NCBI GenBank assembly: GCA_900129595.1
Contig: FQWG01000004.1
Coordinates: forward strand, 124,001 to 188,000
Direction of reading: 5' to 3'
DNA from: Flavobacterium frigidimaris
Lineage (GTDB): Bacteria; Bacteroidota; Bacteroidia; Flavobacteriales; Flavobacteriaceae
Length of the DNA stretch: 64,000 bases
In this document: piece after piece, positions 16,171 to 24,448 of the stretch
How positions within the stretch are numbered: position 1 is the stretch's first letter
Layout: every line of letters starts with the position of its first letter
The notes under the pieces: generated by a model
What the model was told of the DNA's origin: nothing
Databases searched by the model: none
The model's input: the letters and a program-made list of their open reading frames with translations, nothing else
Translations under genes and position numbers: made by a program

Positions 16171-16878
16171 ATGTTACATAGAAACAAAATACCCAACCTA
16201 AAAGTAATCGCATTTGATGCTGATGATACTTTATTTGTGAATGAACCTTACTTCGAGGAAACGGAGCATAAATTCTGTGCTTTGATGGAAGATTATCTTT
16301 CGCATCAGGGCATTTCGCAGGAATTGTTTAAAATCGAAATTGCTAATTTGCCTTTATACGGATACGGAATCAAAGGATATATTCTTTCGATGATTGAAGC
16401 AGCGATGAATATTTCGAACAATACAATTCCGATTGAAGTTGTCGCAAAAATCATTCAATACGGAAAAGAATTACTGGAGAAACCTATTGAACTTCTTGAT
16501 GGAGTCGAAGAAACATTGCAGGCTTTGCACGGAAAATACAAATTGGTTGTGGCCACAAAAGGCGATCTAAAAGACCAACACAGTAAATTACACCGCTCCG
16601 GTCTGGGCCATTATTTTCACCATATCGAAGTAATGTCAGACAAACAAGAAATCGATTATGAAAAACTATTAGGCCGTTTAGACATTCAGGCAAACGAGTT
16701 TCTGATGATCGGGAATTCATTAAAATCTGATGTTCTACCCGTTTTAGGACTTGGAGGTTATGCCGTTCATATTCCGTTTCACACCACTTGGGAACACGAA
16801 AAAATTAATCACAAAGTCGAACACGAACATTTTAGTTCATTCGAAAAAATTACCGAAGTTCTACAGAACTTATCATAA
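16171..16878 (+). CDS. HAD-family hydrolase
   Basis: 235 residues. Motif I is FDADDT with nucleophile D16 and acid/base D18; motif II is VVATKGD; motif IV is MIGNSLKSDVLPV. A helical cap lies between motifs I and II (about residues 25-110). HAD proteins are Mg-dependent phosphatases of small phosphorylated metabolites; substrate unknown. The stop codon overlaps the start of the CAT-like gene by one base, so the two are translationally coupled. Confidence 0.92.
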   Translation: MLHRNKIPNLKVIAFDADDTLFVNEPYFEETEHKFCALMEDYLSHQGISQELFKIEIANLPLYGYGIKGYILSMIEAAMNISNNTIPIEVVAKIIQYGKELLEKPIELLDGVEETLQALHGKYKLVVATKGDLKDQHSKLHRSGLGHYFHHIEVMSDKQEIDYEKLLGRLDIQANEFLMIGNSLKSDVLPVLGLGGYAVHIPFHTTWEHEKINHKVEHEHFSSFEKITEVLQNLS

Positions 16879-17519
16879 TGAAAACACTTTTAGATTTAGA
16901 AAACTGGAATAGAAAAGAGCATTTCGAACATTTCAGCAAAATGGAAGAACCTTTTTTTGGCGCCACCGTAGAAATTGATTGTACAAAAGGATATCAAACT
17001 GCAAAAAGCCTTAACGCTTCTTTCTTCATTTATTATCTGCACAAAACATTAGTTGCAGTAAATGCGATCGAGAATTTTAAATACAGAATTGCCGATGGCA
17101 AGATCTATATTAATGATCGTATTGACGCATCTGCCACAATAGGACGCGGAGATGGCACTTTCGGATTCTCATTAATCGAATATAATCCCGATTTTAAAAT
17201 ATTCGAACAAAATGCTTTAGCCGAGATAGAACGCATTCAAAACACAACCGGACTTTTTACAAGATCGTTTGATGATGATAATCTGATTCATTTTTCGGCA
17301 ATTCCGTGGTTGAATTTCACGTCACTTTCACATGCTCGTAGTTACACATTTCCAGACAGTTGTCCTAAAATTTCTTTTGGCAAAATGATCACTTCTCAAA
17401 CCGGAAAAAGAACTATTGCTATGTCCGTTCATGTTCATCATGCATTAATGGACGGCCTTCATTTAGGAAAATTTGTTGATTACTTTCAGGAATTGATGGA
17501 TGACACACCCCACATTTAA
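16878..17519 (+). CDS. Chloramphenicol acetyltransferase-family protein
   Basis: 213 residues, the normal CAT monomer length. The catalytic motif HHALMDG is present with His188 and Asp192, and PWLNFTSLSHA matches the CAT core strand. CAT enzymes are trimers that move acetyl from acetyl-CoA to a hydroxyl acceptor. Whether chloramphenicol is the substrate is uncertain: Flavobacterium and relatives carry chromosomal CAT-fold genes with no shown resistance role. Tight coupling to a HAD phosphatase gene suggests a metabolic or modification role. There are no signs of recent transfer. Confidence 0.87.
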   Translation: MKTLLDLENWNRKEHFEHFSKMEEPFFGATVEIDCTKGYQTAKSLNASFFIYYLHKTLVAVNAIENFKYRIADGKIYINDRIDASATIGRGDGTFGFSLIEYNPDFKIFEQNALAEIERIQNTTGLFTRSFDDDNLIHFSAIPWLNFTSLSHARSYTFPDSCPKISFGKMITSQTGKRTIAMSVHVHHALMDGLHLGKFVDYFQELMDDTPHI

Positions 17520-17546
17520 CCCTATTCTGTTATTTTTATGACTTTT
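17519..17546 (+). promoter_or_regulatory. Candidate shared upstream element, copy at the OmpA-family gene
   Basis: ACCCTATTCTGTTATTTTTA followed by TGACTTT starts right after the CAT gene stop, about 60 bp ahead of the ATG at 17606. A 25-of-27 match lies at 47276-47302 upstream of the ankyrin operon. It may be an operator or an alternative sigma-factor promoter; nothing in the sequence decides which. Confidence 0.45.
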
Positions 17547-17605
17547 ATCGGATGACAATTCTTACAAAATATCGTTGGTTTGAGGCAAATTAAAACTCAA
17601 TAATA

Positions 17606-18736
17606 ATGAAAAAAATTGTAATGACTCTCGCATGTGCATTAGCGTTAGTAAATGTAAATGCACAAACCGAAAAGAAGACGACAAATAGCTTTAATAAATG
17701 GTCTATCGAATTAGGAGCAGGATTAACTAAACCTCAAAGACCATTTTCAGCTGGATACTCAACCGATACACCAAGTCCTTGGGTTGGTGAAATAGGAGTT
17801 CGTTATATGTTTAACAACAAATTTGGTTTAAAAATTGATTACGGATACAACAGCTTCACCGATGGTGATGATTCTATGAAATTTGATTCAAAATACCAAA
17901 GATTAGATTTACAAGGAGTTGCAAACTTAGGTCGTATCATGAATTTCGAAACATGGACTAATACTTTTGGTTTATTAGGACATGCAGGTTTTGGAGTAGG
18001 ACAATTAAAAAGTGATAATTTTACCGGAAAAGACTGGACAGGTAACTTTATTGCAGGTGTAACCGGACAGATAAGATTGTCTAACAGAATTGCTTTAACC
18101 GGGGATTTCTCTACTATTCTAAACGCATCGCAAGATCATACTTTTGATGGTGCTGCTGTAGACAATAGAGGATTTTCAGGTCTTATGTTTAACGGAACAG
18201 TTGGATTACAGGTTTATTTAGGTAAAAATGCAAAACATGCTGACTGGGTTGTTGTTTCGAATGAAACTGATCTTTCTGCATTAGAAAACAAATTAGCTGA
18301 ATTACAAAATACAATAAATAATATTCCTCCAACAAAAGAGGTGATTGTAGAAAAAGCAGTAATCAATCCTCCAGTGACTGATAAAGATATTGTTAGAGAT
18401 ATGATCAATGACAGATACTACAGTGTTTATTTTGACTTTAACAAATCAACCCCTATTGAGAACTCTACTGGTGCCATAGATGTTGTTCTAACTTATCTAA
18501 GAAAAAACCCATCGGCTAATATTGATATTATTGGTCATGCTGATCAGGTTGGTAAATCAGAATACAATGAGAAATTATCAAATGCAAGAGCTAATAGTGT
18601 TAAAACTATTTTAGAAAAAGCGGGTATTGCATCTTCCAGATTAAATGTTGTCGCTAACGGAGCTGATACATCTATTCAAAAAGATTCCGAAGAAGCAAGA
18701 AGATTAGCAAGAAGAGTTACTTTCAAGGTAAAATAA
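17606..18736 (+). CDS. OmpA-family outer-membrane protein
   Basis: 376 residues. A signal peptide (MKKIVMTLACALALVNVNAQ) is followed by an eight-stranded-type beta-barrel (to about residue 205; for example WSIELGAGL, FGLKIDYGYN), a linker (ETDLSALENKLAELQNTINN, coiled-coil-like) and a C-terminal OmpA peptidoglycan-binding domain (YYSVYFDFNKSTPIEN; IDIIGHADQVGKSEYNEKLS; ARANSVKTIL). It ties the outer membrane to peptidoglycan and is probably abundant. A strong terminator follows directly. Confidence 0.95.
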   Translation: MKKIVMTLACALALVNVNAQTEKKTTNSFNKWSIELGAGLTKPQRPFSAGYSTDTPSPWVGEIGVRYMFNNKFGLKIDYGYNSFTDGDDSMKFDSKYQRLDLQGVANLGRIMNFETWTNTFGLLGHAGFGVGQLKSDNFTGKDWTGNFIAGVTGQIRLSNRIALTGDFSTILNASQDHTFDGAAVDNRGFSGLMFNGTVGLQVYLGKNAKHADWVVVSNETDLSALENKLAELQNTINNIPPTKEVIVEKAVINPPVTDKDIVRDMINDRYYSVYFDFNKSTPIENSTGAIDVVLTYLRKNPSANIDIIGHADQVGKSEYNEKLSNARANSVKTILEKAGIASSRLNVVANGADTSIQKDSEEARRLARRVTFKVK

Positions 18737-18757
18737 TTCAACTTTAAATAAGTCAGG

Positions 18758-18788
18758 GCCCAAAAAGAAATCTTTTTGGGCTTTTTTT
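18758..18788 (+). terminator. Strong intrinsic terminator after the OmpA-family gene
   Basis: GCCCAAAAAG (18758-18767) pairs with CTTTTTGGGC (18772-18781) and is followed by seven T residues. Confidence 0.9.
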
Positions 18789-18864
18789 ATTTTACCCAAT
18801 TACCATTTTACTTTTATCCATTAAATTTAATTAAATTTGAACTAATATTTGTGTCTCTAAACTC

Positions 18865-20319
18865 ATGAAAAAACTTCTTCTTTTTTTTCTTTTAGCCTCT
18901 CCATCAGTATTGTTAAGTCAGACAATCTTAAATTCTTATCCGTTAAATCTAACAAAAATTGATGAGAACGGCCAGATCTTAAATGCCCAGGATGTAAAAA
19001 ATCAGGATGTATATGTTTTTGCAGCAGATTCTAAAAACATCAACATTCTAAAATACAGCAAATCTTTTTTCCTGACCAAACAATTTACTGATTCTATACG
19101 AGACGCAGAAAACCGTTCTTTATTGGGTAGCAGTATAAGCGACGACGGAAATCCAACGCTTTACTGGAGCTCTAGAGAATCTCAAAATATTAGAATTATA
19201 AAATATTATCTGGACAATAATACTTCAAGGACTTTAAATTTTAATATTCCTGAAAACAATGAATATATAATAATGACATTTCAAAAAAATAATAATTTCT
19301 ATATTCTTGGAAAAGAAAAAGACAGCCAGCATCTTCTTCTTTATGAAATGAAAAATGGAAAATGTGAAATAAAAATGTTTGATTTTTCGGCTGCCCGTTT
19401 TCAAAATGAAAGAGGCCAAAATCTTACTTTCAGTTCACTGATCCGCTATTTTCCAATTCAGAAAATGGAATCAGAGGATTTTAATCCTTTAAATAAAACT
19501 GTACATATAAATAAACTGTACGTTCTCAATGACCGTATTATTTTGACATTTGATTACAACCAAAAAAAGACACAGGTTTTCGATCTTAATATGGAAACGG
19601 CAGAGATGACGGAGAAAAACTTTACTCAGCCGGATTCTAAAACTATATCTAAAACCTCCAATTCTTTTTTTAGCGAAAACAAATTATTTCAGGTCAAAGC
19701 CAGCAAAGACGAATTTTTGTTTGCTGTAAAAGATTTTGATTCTGAAAAGACGATTAAAAGTATTTCGGTTTCAAAAAAAGACACTATTCTTTTCAAAAAC
19801 TCGCATTTATTCCTTCAGATAAACGATAATAAACCCAAAGAACTAAAAACTACCACTAAATTCCTTAGTCAGTTATCAGATTTGAGCGTGGGTCTTTCGG
19901 TTTTAAAAAACAATAAAAACAGCTATATCACATTTGGCGGGTATTTAGAATATATTGTTTCTGACTTTAACTACGGCCGAAGCAATTCTTTTGACAGTTT
20001 TGAAAATCAGGTACAGTATCGCCAAAGCAAGATGGTGTATTTTGATTCGGTGTTAAATGCTAATTTAGATTTCGTAACAGACGATAAATCAGAACCTTTA
20101 GCTATTGATAACATCTTTTATTATCTGGGAACGAATAAAAATGCTGCACTTCAAAATATCCTTAAATTAAAAGATTATTATATTTTAAGTTATTATGACA
20201 CTGTTTTAAAACAATATACTATTCGCAAATTTACAGATGGTGTTATAAGAGAAGACAGCGGAAATCCGATCAGTAACAAAGCCATTTTTTCGCAATCCTT
20301 GCCTCTTAAAAAATCTTAA
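18865..20319 (+). CDS. Exported protein of unknown function, 484 residues
   Basis: MKKLLLFFLLASPSVLLSQ is a signal peptide. The rest is rich in beta-strand patterns with repeated blocks of the type NIxIxKYY and FYILGKEKD, suggesting a beta-propeller-like or WD-like domain, but no specific repeat signature is visible. It lacks a lipobox and a T9SS sorting domain, so it is probably periplasmic. It stands alone between the OmpA-family terminator and the ferritin gene. Confidence 0.7.
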   Translation: MKKLLLFFLLASPSVLLSQTILNSYPLNLTKIDENGQILNAQDVKNQDVYVFAADSKNINILKYSKSFFLTKQFTDSIRDAENRSLLGSSISDDGNPTLYWSSRESQNIRIIKYYLDNNTSRTLNFNIPENNEYIIMTFQKNNNFYILGKEKDSQHLLLYEMKNGKCEIKMFDFSAARFQNERGQNLTFSSLIRYFPIQKMESEDFNPLNKTVHINKLYVLNDRIILTFDYNQKKTQVFDLNMETAEMTEKNFTQPDSKTISKTSNSFFSENKLFQVKASKDEFLFAVKDFDSEKTIKSISVSKKDTILFKNSHLFLQINDNKPKELKTTTKFLSQLSDLSVGLSVLKNNKNSYITFGGYLEYIVSDFNYGRSNSFDSFENQVQYRQSKMVYFDSVLNANLDFVTDDKSEPLAIDNIFYYLGTNKNAALQNILKLKDYYILSYYDTVLKQYTIRKFTDGVIREDSGNPISNKAIFSQSLPLKKS

Positions 20320-20411
20320 ATTATTGAGAATTAATTCAAATGTCACGTGTTTTTGAATTTCAAAAAACGGTTTGAATTATTTTTTCCTAACTTTACAAAA
20401 AAGTCATTATT

Positions 20412-20930
20412 ATGTTATCAAAAAATATTGAGTCAGCTTTAAATAAGCAAATTCGCATAGAGGCAGAATCATCACAAACTTACCTTTCTATGGCTTGTTG
20501 GGCTGAAGTACACGGATTAGAAGGAATCGCACAATTTATGTACACACAATCAGACGAAGAGCGTGCACATATGCTTAAGTTAGTTAAGTATGTAAACGAA
20601 CGTGGAGGTCACGCGCAGATTACTGATCTAAAAGCGCCTAAAACATCATATTCTACTTTTAAAGAAATGTTTGAAACTCTTTATAACCATGAAATTTATG
20701 TCTCAGAATCTATTAATGAGTTAGTACACATTACTTTCTCTGAGAAAGATTATGCAACTCATAATTTCTTGCAATGGTATGTAGCAGAACAAATCGAGGA
20801 AGAAGCAACAGCTAAATCTATTCTGGATAAAATTAACTTAATTGGTGATGACAAAGGCGGACTATATTTGTTCGACCGTGATATTCAGCAATTAACGGTT
20901 ACAAGTTCTATTGCAATCAACCCAAAATAA
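20412..20930 (+). CDS. ftnA: Bacterial ferritin (non-heme)
   Basis: 172 residues forming the four-helix-bundle ferritin. Ferroxidase ligands are visible: Glu17, Glu50, His53, Glu94 and Gln127. Ferritin oxidises Fe(II) and stores it as a ferric mineral within a 24-mer cage in the cytosol. Length and motifs are standard. The downstream neighbour, 82 bp away, is a Lys/Cys-rich mini-protein that could also bind metal, which makes co-regulation worth testing. Confidence 0.95.
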   Translation: MLSKNIESALNKQIRIEAESSQTYLSMACWAEVHGLEGIAQFMYTQSDEERAHMLKLVKYVNERGGHAQITDLKAPKTSYSTFKEMFETLYNHEIYVSESINELVHITFSEKDYATHNFLQWYVAEQIEEEATAKSILDKINLIGDDKGGLYLFDRDIQQLTVTSSIAINPK

Positions 20931-21012
20931 AAAATAGTTAAAGTTTATTTAGAATACTTAAAAATAACTATTTTCTTTTATATTTGCTTCTGTTTTTAAA
21001 TACGGAGGAAAA

Positions 21013-21198
21013 TTGAGCAAGAAAGAAAAAGATAAGGACAAGAAAAAGGATAAAAAGAAAAAGAAGAAAGCAGCTATCCTTGACAAGATTAAAAAGTTGG
21101 AAAACTGTAAATCTTCGTGCTGTGAGAAATACAAGAAAAGCGAAAAGAAACGCTGCTCTCGTTGTCCTATGTTTGATTTATTCAAAAAAACTGCTTAA
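21013..21198 (+). CDS. Lysine/cysteine-rich mini-protein, 61 residues
   Basis: A strong Shine-Dalgarno (GGAGG at 21004-21008) stands four bases before a TTG start at 21013, which is rare in Bacteroidota and decides the start. The first 28 residues are nearly all Lys, Asp and Glu (MSKKEKDKDKKKDKKKKKKA). The second half holds five cysteines: CKSSCCEKY then KRCSRCPMFDLF. The spacing C-x3-CC ... C-x2-C suggests a zinc or Fe-S site. No family recognised. An intrinsic terminator follows. Confidence 0.75.
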   Translation: MSKKEKDKDKKKDKKKKKKAAILDKIKKLENCKSSCCEKYKKSEKKRCSRCPMFDLFKKTA

Positions 21199-21210
21199 CT
21201 ACATATACAC

Positions 21211-21239
21211 AAAACCCACCAAAAAATTGGTGGGTTTTT
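21211..21239 (+). terminator. Intrinsic terminator after the mini-protein
   Basis: AAAACCCACCAA (21211-21222) pairs with TTGGTGGGTTTT (21227-21238) with a 4-nt loop and a T-run. Confidence 0.88.
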
Positions 21240-21289
21240 AGTTACATCACAATCGAGCTCCGATTTTAAAAAGATTTTAAATTTTAATT

Positions 21290-21979
21290 ATGGAAAACAT
21301 TATCATCCCCAAATCCAGTCTTGATTTTTTGACCCAACTCAAAGAAAACAATAACAAACCCTGGTTTGATGCCAATAAACCTGCTTACCTCAAAGAACTA
21401 AATCATATTGAAACATTTGCCGGTGCATTGCTTCACGAACTGTCAAAAACCGATGTTTTAGAAACTGCTTCTGGCAAAAAAAGTGTTTACAGAATTTACC
21501 GTGATATTCGCTTTTCTAAAGACAAAACACCTTTTAAAACCTTTTGGGGAGGAAGTTTTACCCGCGCAACAAGTCAGAGACGAGGCGGTTATTATTTTCA
21601 TCTGGAAAAAGGAAACAGTTTTTTTGCCGGCGGTTTCTGGGGCCCAAATGCGGGAGATCTAAAACGCATAAGAAGCGAATTTGCTCACGATTCTGAACCC
21701 ATGAAAAAGATATTGAATTCAAAATCTTTTGTCAAAACTTTTGGGGCTTTACAAGGCGAGCAGCTCAAAACTTCTCCCAAAGGTTTCGATGTAAATCATG
21801 AAGCCATCGATTTACTGCGTTACAAACAATTTTTGATCATTAAACGTTTTACGGATGATGAAGTATTAAGTCCGCTATTTTTAGAACAAGCCCTGGATAC
21901 ATGCAAAAACATGCGACCTTTTTTTGACTATATGAGCGAAATACTTACTACTGACATCAACGGCGCTTCTGTTTTGTAA
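21290..21979 (+). CDS. DUF2461 (TIGR02453) family protein
   Basis: 229 residues. LKENNNKPWFDANKPAY near the start, YRIYRDIRFSKDKTPFKT in the middle and YYFHLEKGNSFFAGGFWGP are the conserved blocks of DUF2461. The family is widespread and cytoplasmic; no biochemical role is established that I can name. It converges on the short SSB gene with a palindromic terminator between them. Confidence 0.92.
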   Translation: MENIIIPKSSLDFLTQLKENNNKPWFDANKPAYLKELNHIETFAGALLHELSKTDVLETASGKKSVYRIYRDIRFSKDKTPFKTFWGGSFTRATSQRRGGYYFHLEKGNSFFAGGFWGPNAGDLKRIRSEFAHDSEPMKKILNSKSFVKTFGALQGEQLKTSPKGFDVNHEAIDLLRYKQFLIIKRFTDDEVLSPLFLEQALDTCKNMRPFFDYMSEILTTDINGASVL

Positions 21980-21998
21980 TTACATTCAACACAAAATT

Positions 21999-22031
21999 AA
22001 ACCCGACAGGTTTTAAAAACCTGTCGGGTTT
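21999..22031. terminator. Bidirectional terminator / palindromic repeat
   Basis: AAACCCGACAGGTTT (21999-22013) pairs perfectly with AAACCTGTCGGGTTT (22017-22031) between convergent genes. It has the same design as the hairpin at 313-345. Confidence 0.8.
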
Positions 22032-22052
22032 ACAATCAAACCTGGTAAAACG

Positions 22053-22385
22053 TTATTTACTAAGCAACAGAATTTCATTGACCACAACTTCGGTGATGTA
22101 TTTCTTTTCACCGTTTTTATCATCGTAACTTCTGTGAGTCAGTTTTCCTTCAATGGCAACCTCTTTTCCTTTCACAACATATTTCTCGATAATTTCTGCC
22201 GTTTTCCCCCAGGCTGTAACACGATGCCATTCTGTTTGTTCGACTTTTTCACCTTTATCATTGGTGTATTTGTCGTTTGTTGCGATCGTTAGATGAGCAA
22301 GTTTTTTTCCGTTTTCTAATGTTTTAATTTCCGGGTCGTTTCCTACGTTACCAATTAATTGTACTCTGTTTTTCATTGCATTCAT
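22053..22385 (-). CDS. ssb: Short single-stranded DNA-binding protein
   Basis: 110 residues making one OB-fold (NRVQLIGNVGNDPEIKTLEN; TEWHRVTAWGKTAEIIEKYV; VAIEGKLTHRSYDDKNGEKK). It ends in VNEILLLSK and lacks the disordered linker and the acidic DDDIPF-type tip by which replicative SSBs recruit partner proteins. It is therefore probably a second SSB for natural transformation, repair or stress rather than the replicative one. ATGs at 22385 and 22376 are both possible starts. Confidence 0.9.
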   Translation of the reverse strand: MNAMKNRVQLIGNVGNDPEIKTLENGKKLAHLTIATNDKYTNDKGEKVEQTEWHRVTAWGKTAEIIEKYVVKGKEVAIEGKLTHRSYDDKNGEKKYITEVVVNEILLLSK

Positions 22386-22562
22386 GGCGTATAATATTTA
22401 AATGTTCGTATATAATGAATTCGATTATCAAATTCAACATTGCAAAGATGCGTCGAACTGCAAAAGTTATTCGGTTATCAACTACTTACTTTCGGTTGTA
22501 ATTATTTGTAAACGTTTGTAAATGGATTTTTTTTTTGTATTTTTAACACAAATCATACTACA

Positions 22563-24092
22563 ATGCAAACAAAAATTAATAAAGTTGAATTACGAAATCT
22601 AGAAATTGAAGATTACAAACAATTGAAAAACTCAATGATTGAGTCGTATCCGGAAATGGCCAATTCATATTGGAAAGAAAAAGATATCGAAAAATTACTT
22701 TCTATATTTCCCGAAGGCCAATTGGTGATTTTAGTAGATGAAAAAGTTGTAGGATCTGCTCTGTCTCTGATAGTAGATGAAAAATTAGTTGACAAAAGAC
22801 ATAATTACAAACAAATTATTGGCGATTATACTTTCTCAACCCACAATCCAAATGGAGAAATATTATACGGTATCGATGTTTTTATTCATCCCAATTATCG
22901 CGGTTTACGTTTGGGACGTCGTTTGTATGATGCCCGAAAAGAATTATGCGAACAATTGAACTTAAAAGCTATTGTTTTCGCAGGAAGAATTCCAAATTAC
23001 AACCAGCATTCTAAAAAGCTCACACCAAAGAATTACATAGATAAAGTAAAACATAAAGAATTACATGATCCTGTACTGTCGTTTCAGCTGAGTAATGATT
23101 TTCACGTTTTAAGGATCATCAAAAACTATCTTGAAGGCGATGAGGAATCAAAGGAATTCGCTGTTCTCTTAGAATGGAATAATGTTTATTATGACGAAAG
23201 CCCCAAACTTATTAATCTCGAAAAAAGTGTTATTCGCTTGGGATTGGTTCAATGGCAAATGCGTCAGTTAAACAATCTGGAAGAGTTTTTTGAGCAGGCA
23301 GAATTTTTTATAGATGTTGTTTCAGGTTATGGAAGTGATTTTGCCTTGTTTCCCGAGCTTTTTATTGCGCCGTTAATGGCAGATTACAATCATTTATCTG
23401 AAGCCGAAGCCATTCGTGAGCTTGCCCGATATTCTGATCCTATCAGAAAGCGTTTTCAGGAATTTGCTATTTCATACAACATCAATATTATTACCGGAAG
23501 TATGCCGCTTTTAGACAATGGCAATCTGTATAATGTTGGTTTTTTATGCAAAAGAGACGGAACTTCAGAAATGTATACCAAAATTCACGTTACTCCAAAC
23601 GAAGTACAGCATTGGGGTATGAAAGGCGGATCTCAGTTTAAGACGTTTGATACGGATTGCGGTAAAATTGGGATTTTAATTTGTTATGATGTCGAATTTC
23701 CGGAACTCTCCAGAATAATGTCTGACGAAGGAATGAATATTTTGTTTGTACCGTTTCTAACAGATACACAAAATGCTTATACGCGTGTCAAACACTGTTC
23801 ACAGGCACGCGCCATCGAAAATGAATGTTATGTAGCCATAGCAGGTTGTGTTGGTAATTTGCCAAAAGTGAATAATATGGACATTCAGTATGCACAAGCT
23901 TCTGTATTTACGCCTTCAGACTTTGCTTTTCCAAGTAATGGTATAAAAGCGGAGGCAACTCCAAATACCGAAATGACGTTAATCGTTGATGTCGATCTTA
24001 ATTTACTAAAAGAACTTCACGAGCATGGAAGTGTTCGCATCTTAAAAGACAGACGAAATGATCTCTATGAAATTAAAAAACTGGAACCATGA
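22563..24092 (+). CDS. GNAT acetyltransferase fused to a carbon-nitrogen hydrolase
   Basis: 509 residues. Residues 1-215 are a GNAT N-acetyltransferase domain with acetyl-CoA loop IHPNYRGLRLGRRLYDARKE. Residues 225-505 are a nitrilase/amidase domain whose Glu-Lys-Cys triad is visible as E265 (FPELF), K340 (YTKIHVTP) and C374 (LICYDVEFPEL). Such fusions are known (for example YhcX of Bacillus subtilis), and they suggest hydrolysis and acylation on the same nitrogen-containing metabolite; the substrate is unknown. It overlaps the next gene by 4 bp and heads a three-gene run. Confidence 0.93.
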   Translation: MQTKINKVELRNLEIEDYKQLKNSMIESYPEMANSYWKEKDIEKLLSIFPEGQLVILVDEKVVGSALSLIVDEKLVDKRHNYKQIIGDYTFSTHNPNGEILYGIDVFIHPNYRGLRLGRRLYDARKELCEQLNLKAIVFAGRIPNYNQHSKKLTPKNYIDKVKHKELHDPVLSFQLSNDFHVLRIIKNYLEGDEESKEFAVLLEWNNVYYDESPKLINLEKSVIRLGLVQWQMRQLNNLEEFFEQAEFFIDVVSGYGSDFALFPELFIAPLMADYNHLSEAEAIRELARYSDPIRKRFQEFAISYNINIITGSMPLLDNGNLYNVGFLCKRDGTSEMYTKIHVTPNEVQHWGMKGGSQFKTFDTDCGKIGILICYDVEFPELSRIMSDEGMNILFVPFLTDTQNAYTRVKHCSQARAIENECYVAIAGCVGNLPKVNNMDIQYAQASVFTPSDFAFPSNGIKAEATPNTEMTLIVDVDLNLLKELHEHGSVRILKDRRNDLYEIKKLEP

Positions 24093-24436
24093 AAACATGC
24101 CTCGAATGCTCCGAAAAAATAGTAGGCAGAGAAGACAAAAAGTTTTGTTCAGACAGCTGTCGAAATGCCTACAATAACAAAATAAACAAGGATAGTACTA
24201 ATTTCATGCGCAATGTAAACAACAAATTAAGAAAAAATTACCGTATTTTGTCTGAACTTAACATGGATGGAAAATCTAAAGCAACCCGGGAAAAAATGAT
24301 AAACAAAGGCTTTGATTTCGATTTCTTTACCAATATCTTGCAGACCAAAACAGGAAATACCTACTATTTTCTGTATGATCAAGGATATCGCTCTTTGGAC
24401 AATGATTATTTTATGCTTGTTAAAAAAGAAATATAG
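24089..24436 (+). CDS. Small zinc-ribbon protein
   Basis: 115 residues. The N-terminus carries CLECSEKIVGREDKKFCSDSC, with two CxxC-type knuckles (C4, C7, C20, C24) typical of a zinc ribbon. The rest is basic and helical (RNAYNNKINKDSTNFMRNVN). It may bind nucleic acid. The start overlaps the GNAT-nitrilase stop as ATGA, and the M28 peptidase gene begins 13 bp after its stop, so the three genes look like an operon. Confidence 0.8.
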   Translation: MKTCLECSEKIVGREDKKFCSDSCRNAYNNKINKDSTNFMRNVNNKLRKNYRILSELNMDGKSKATREKMINKGFDFDFFTNILQTKTGNTYYFLYDQGYRSLDNDYFMLVKKEI

Positions 24437-24448
24437 TACGCACAAATC

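Noticed and set aside
16878..17519. CAT-family gene considered as an acquired chloramphenicol-resistance gene
   Set aside because: No mobile element, integron or composition shift surrounds it, and it is coupled to a HAD gene; a native CAT-fold enzyme is more likely.
20958..21185. A Phe/Ser/Leu-rich minus-strand frame opposite the Lys/Cys mini-protein
   Set aside because: It is the complement of a lysine-rich coding sequence, which always yields Phe/Leu-rich antisense frames.
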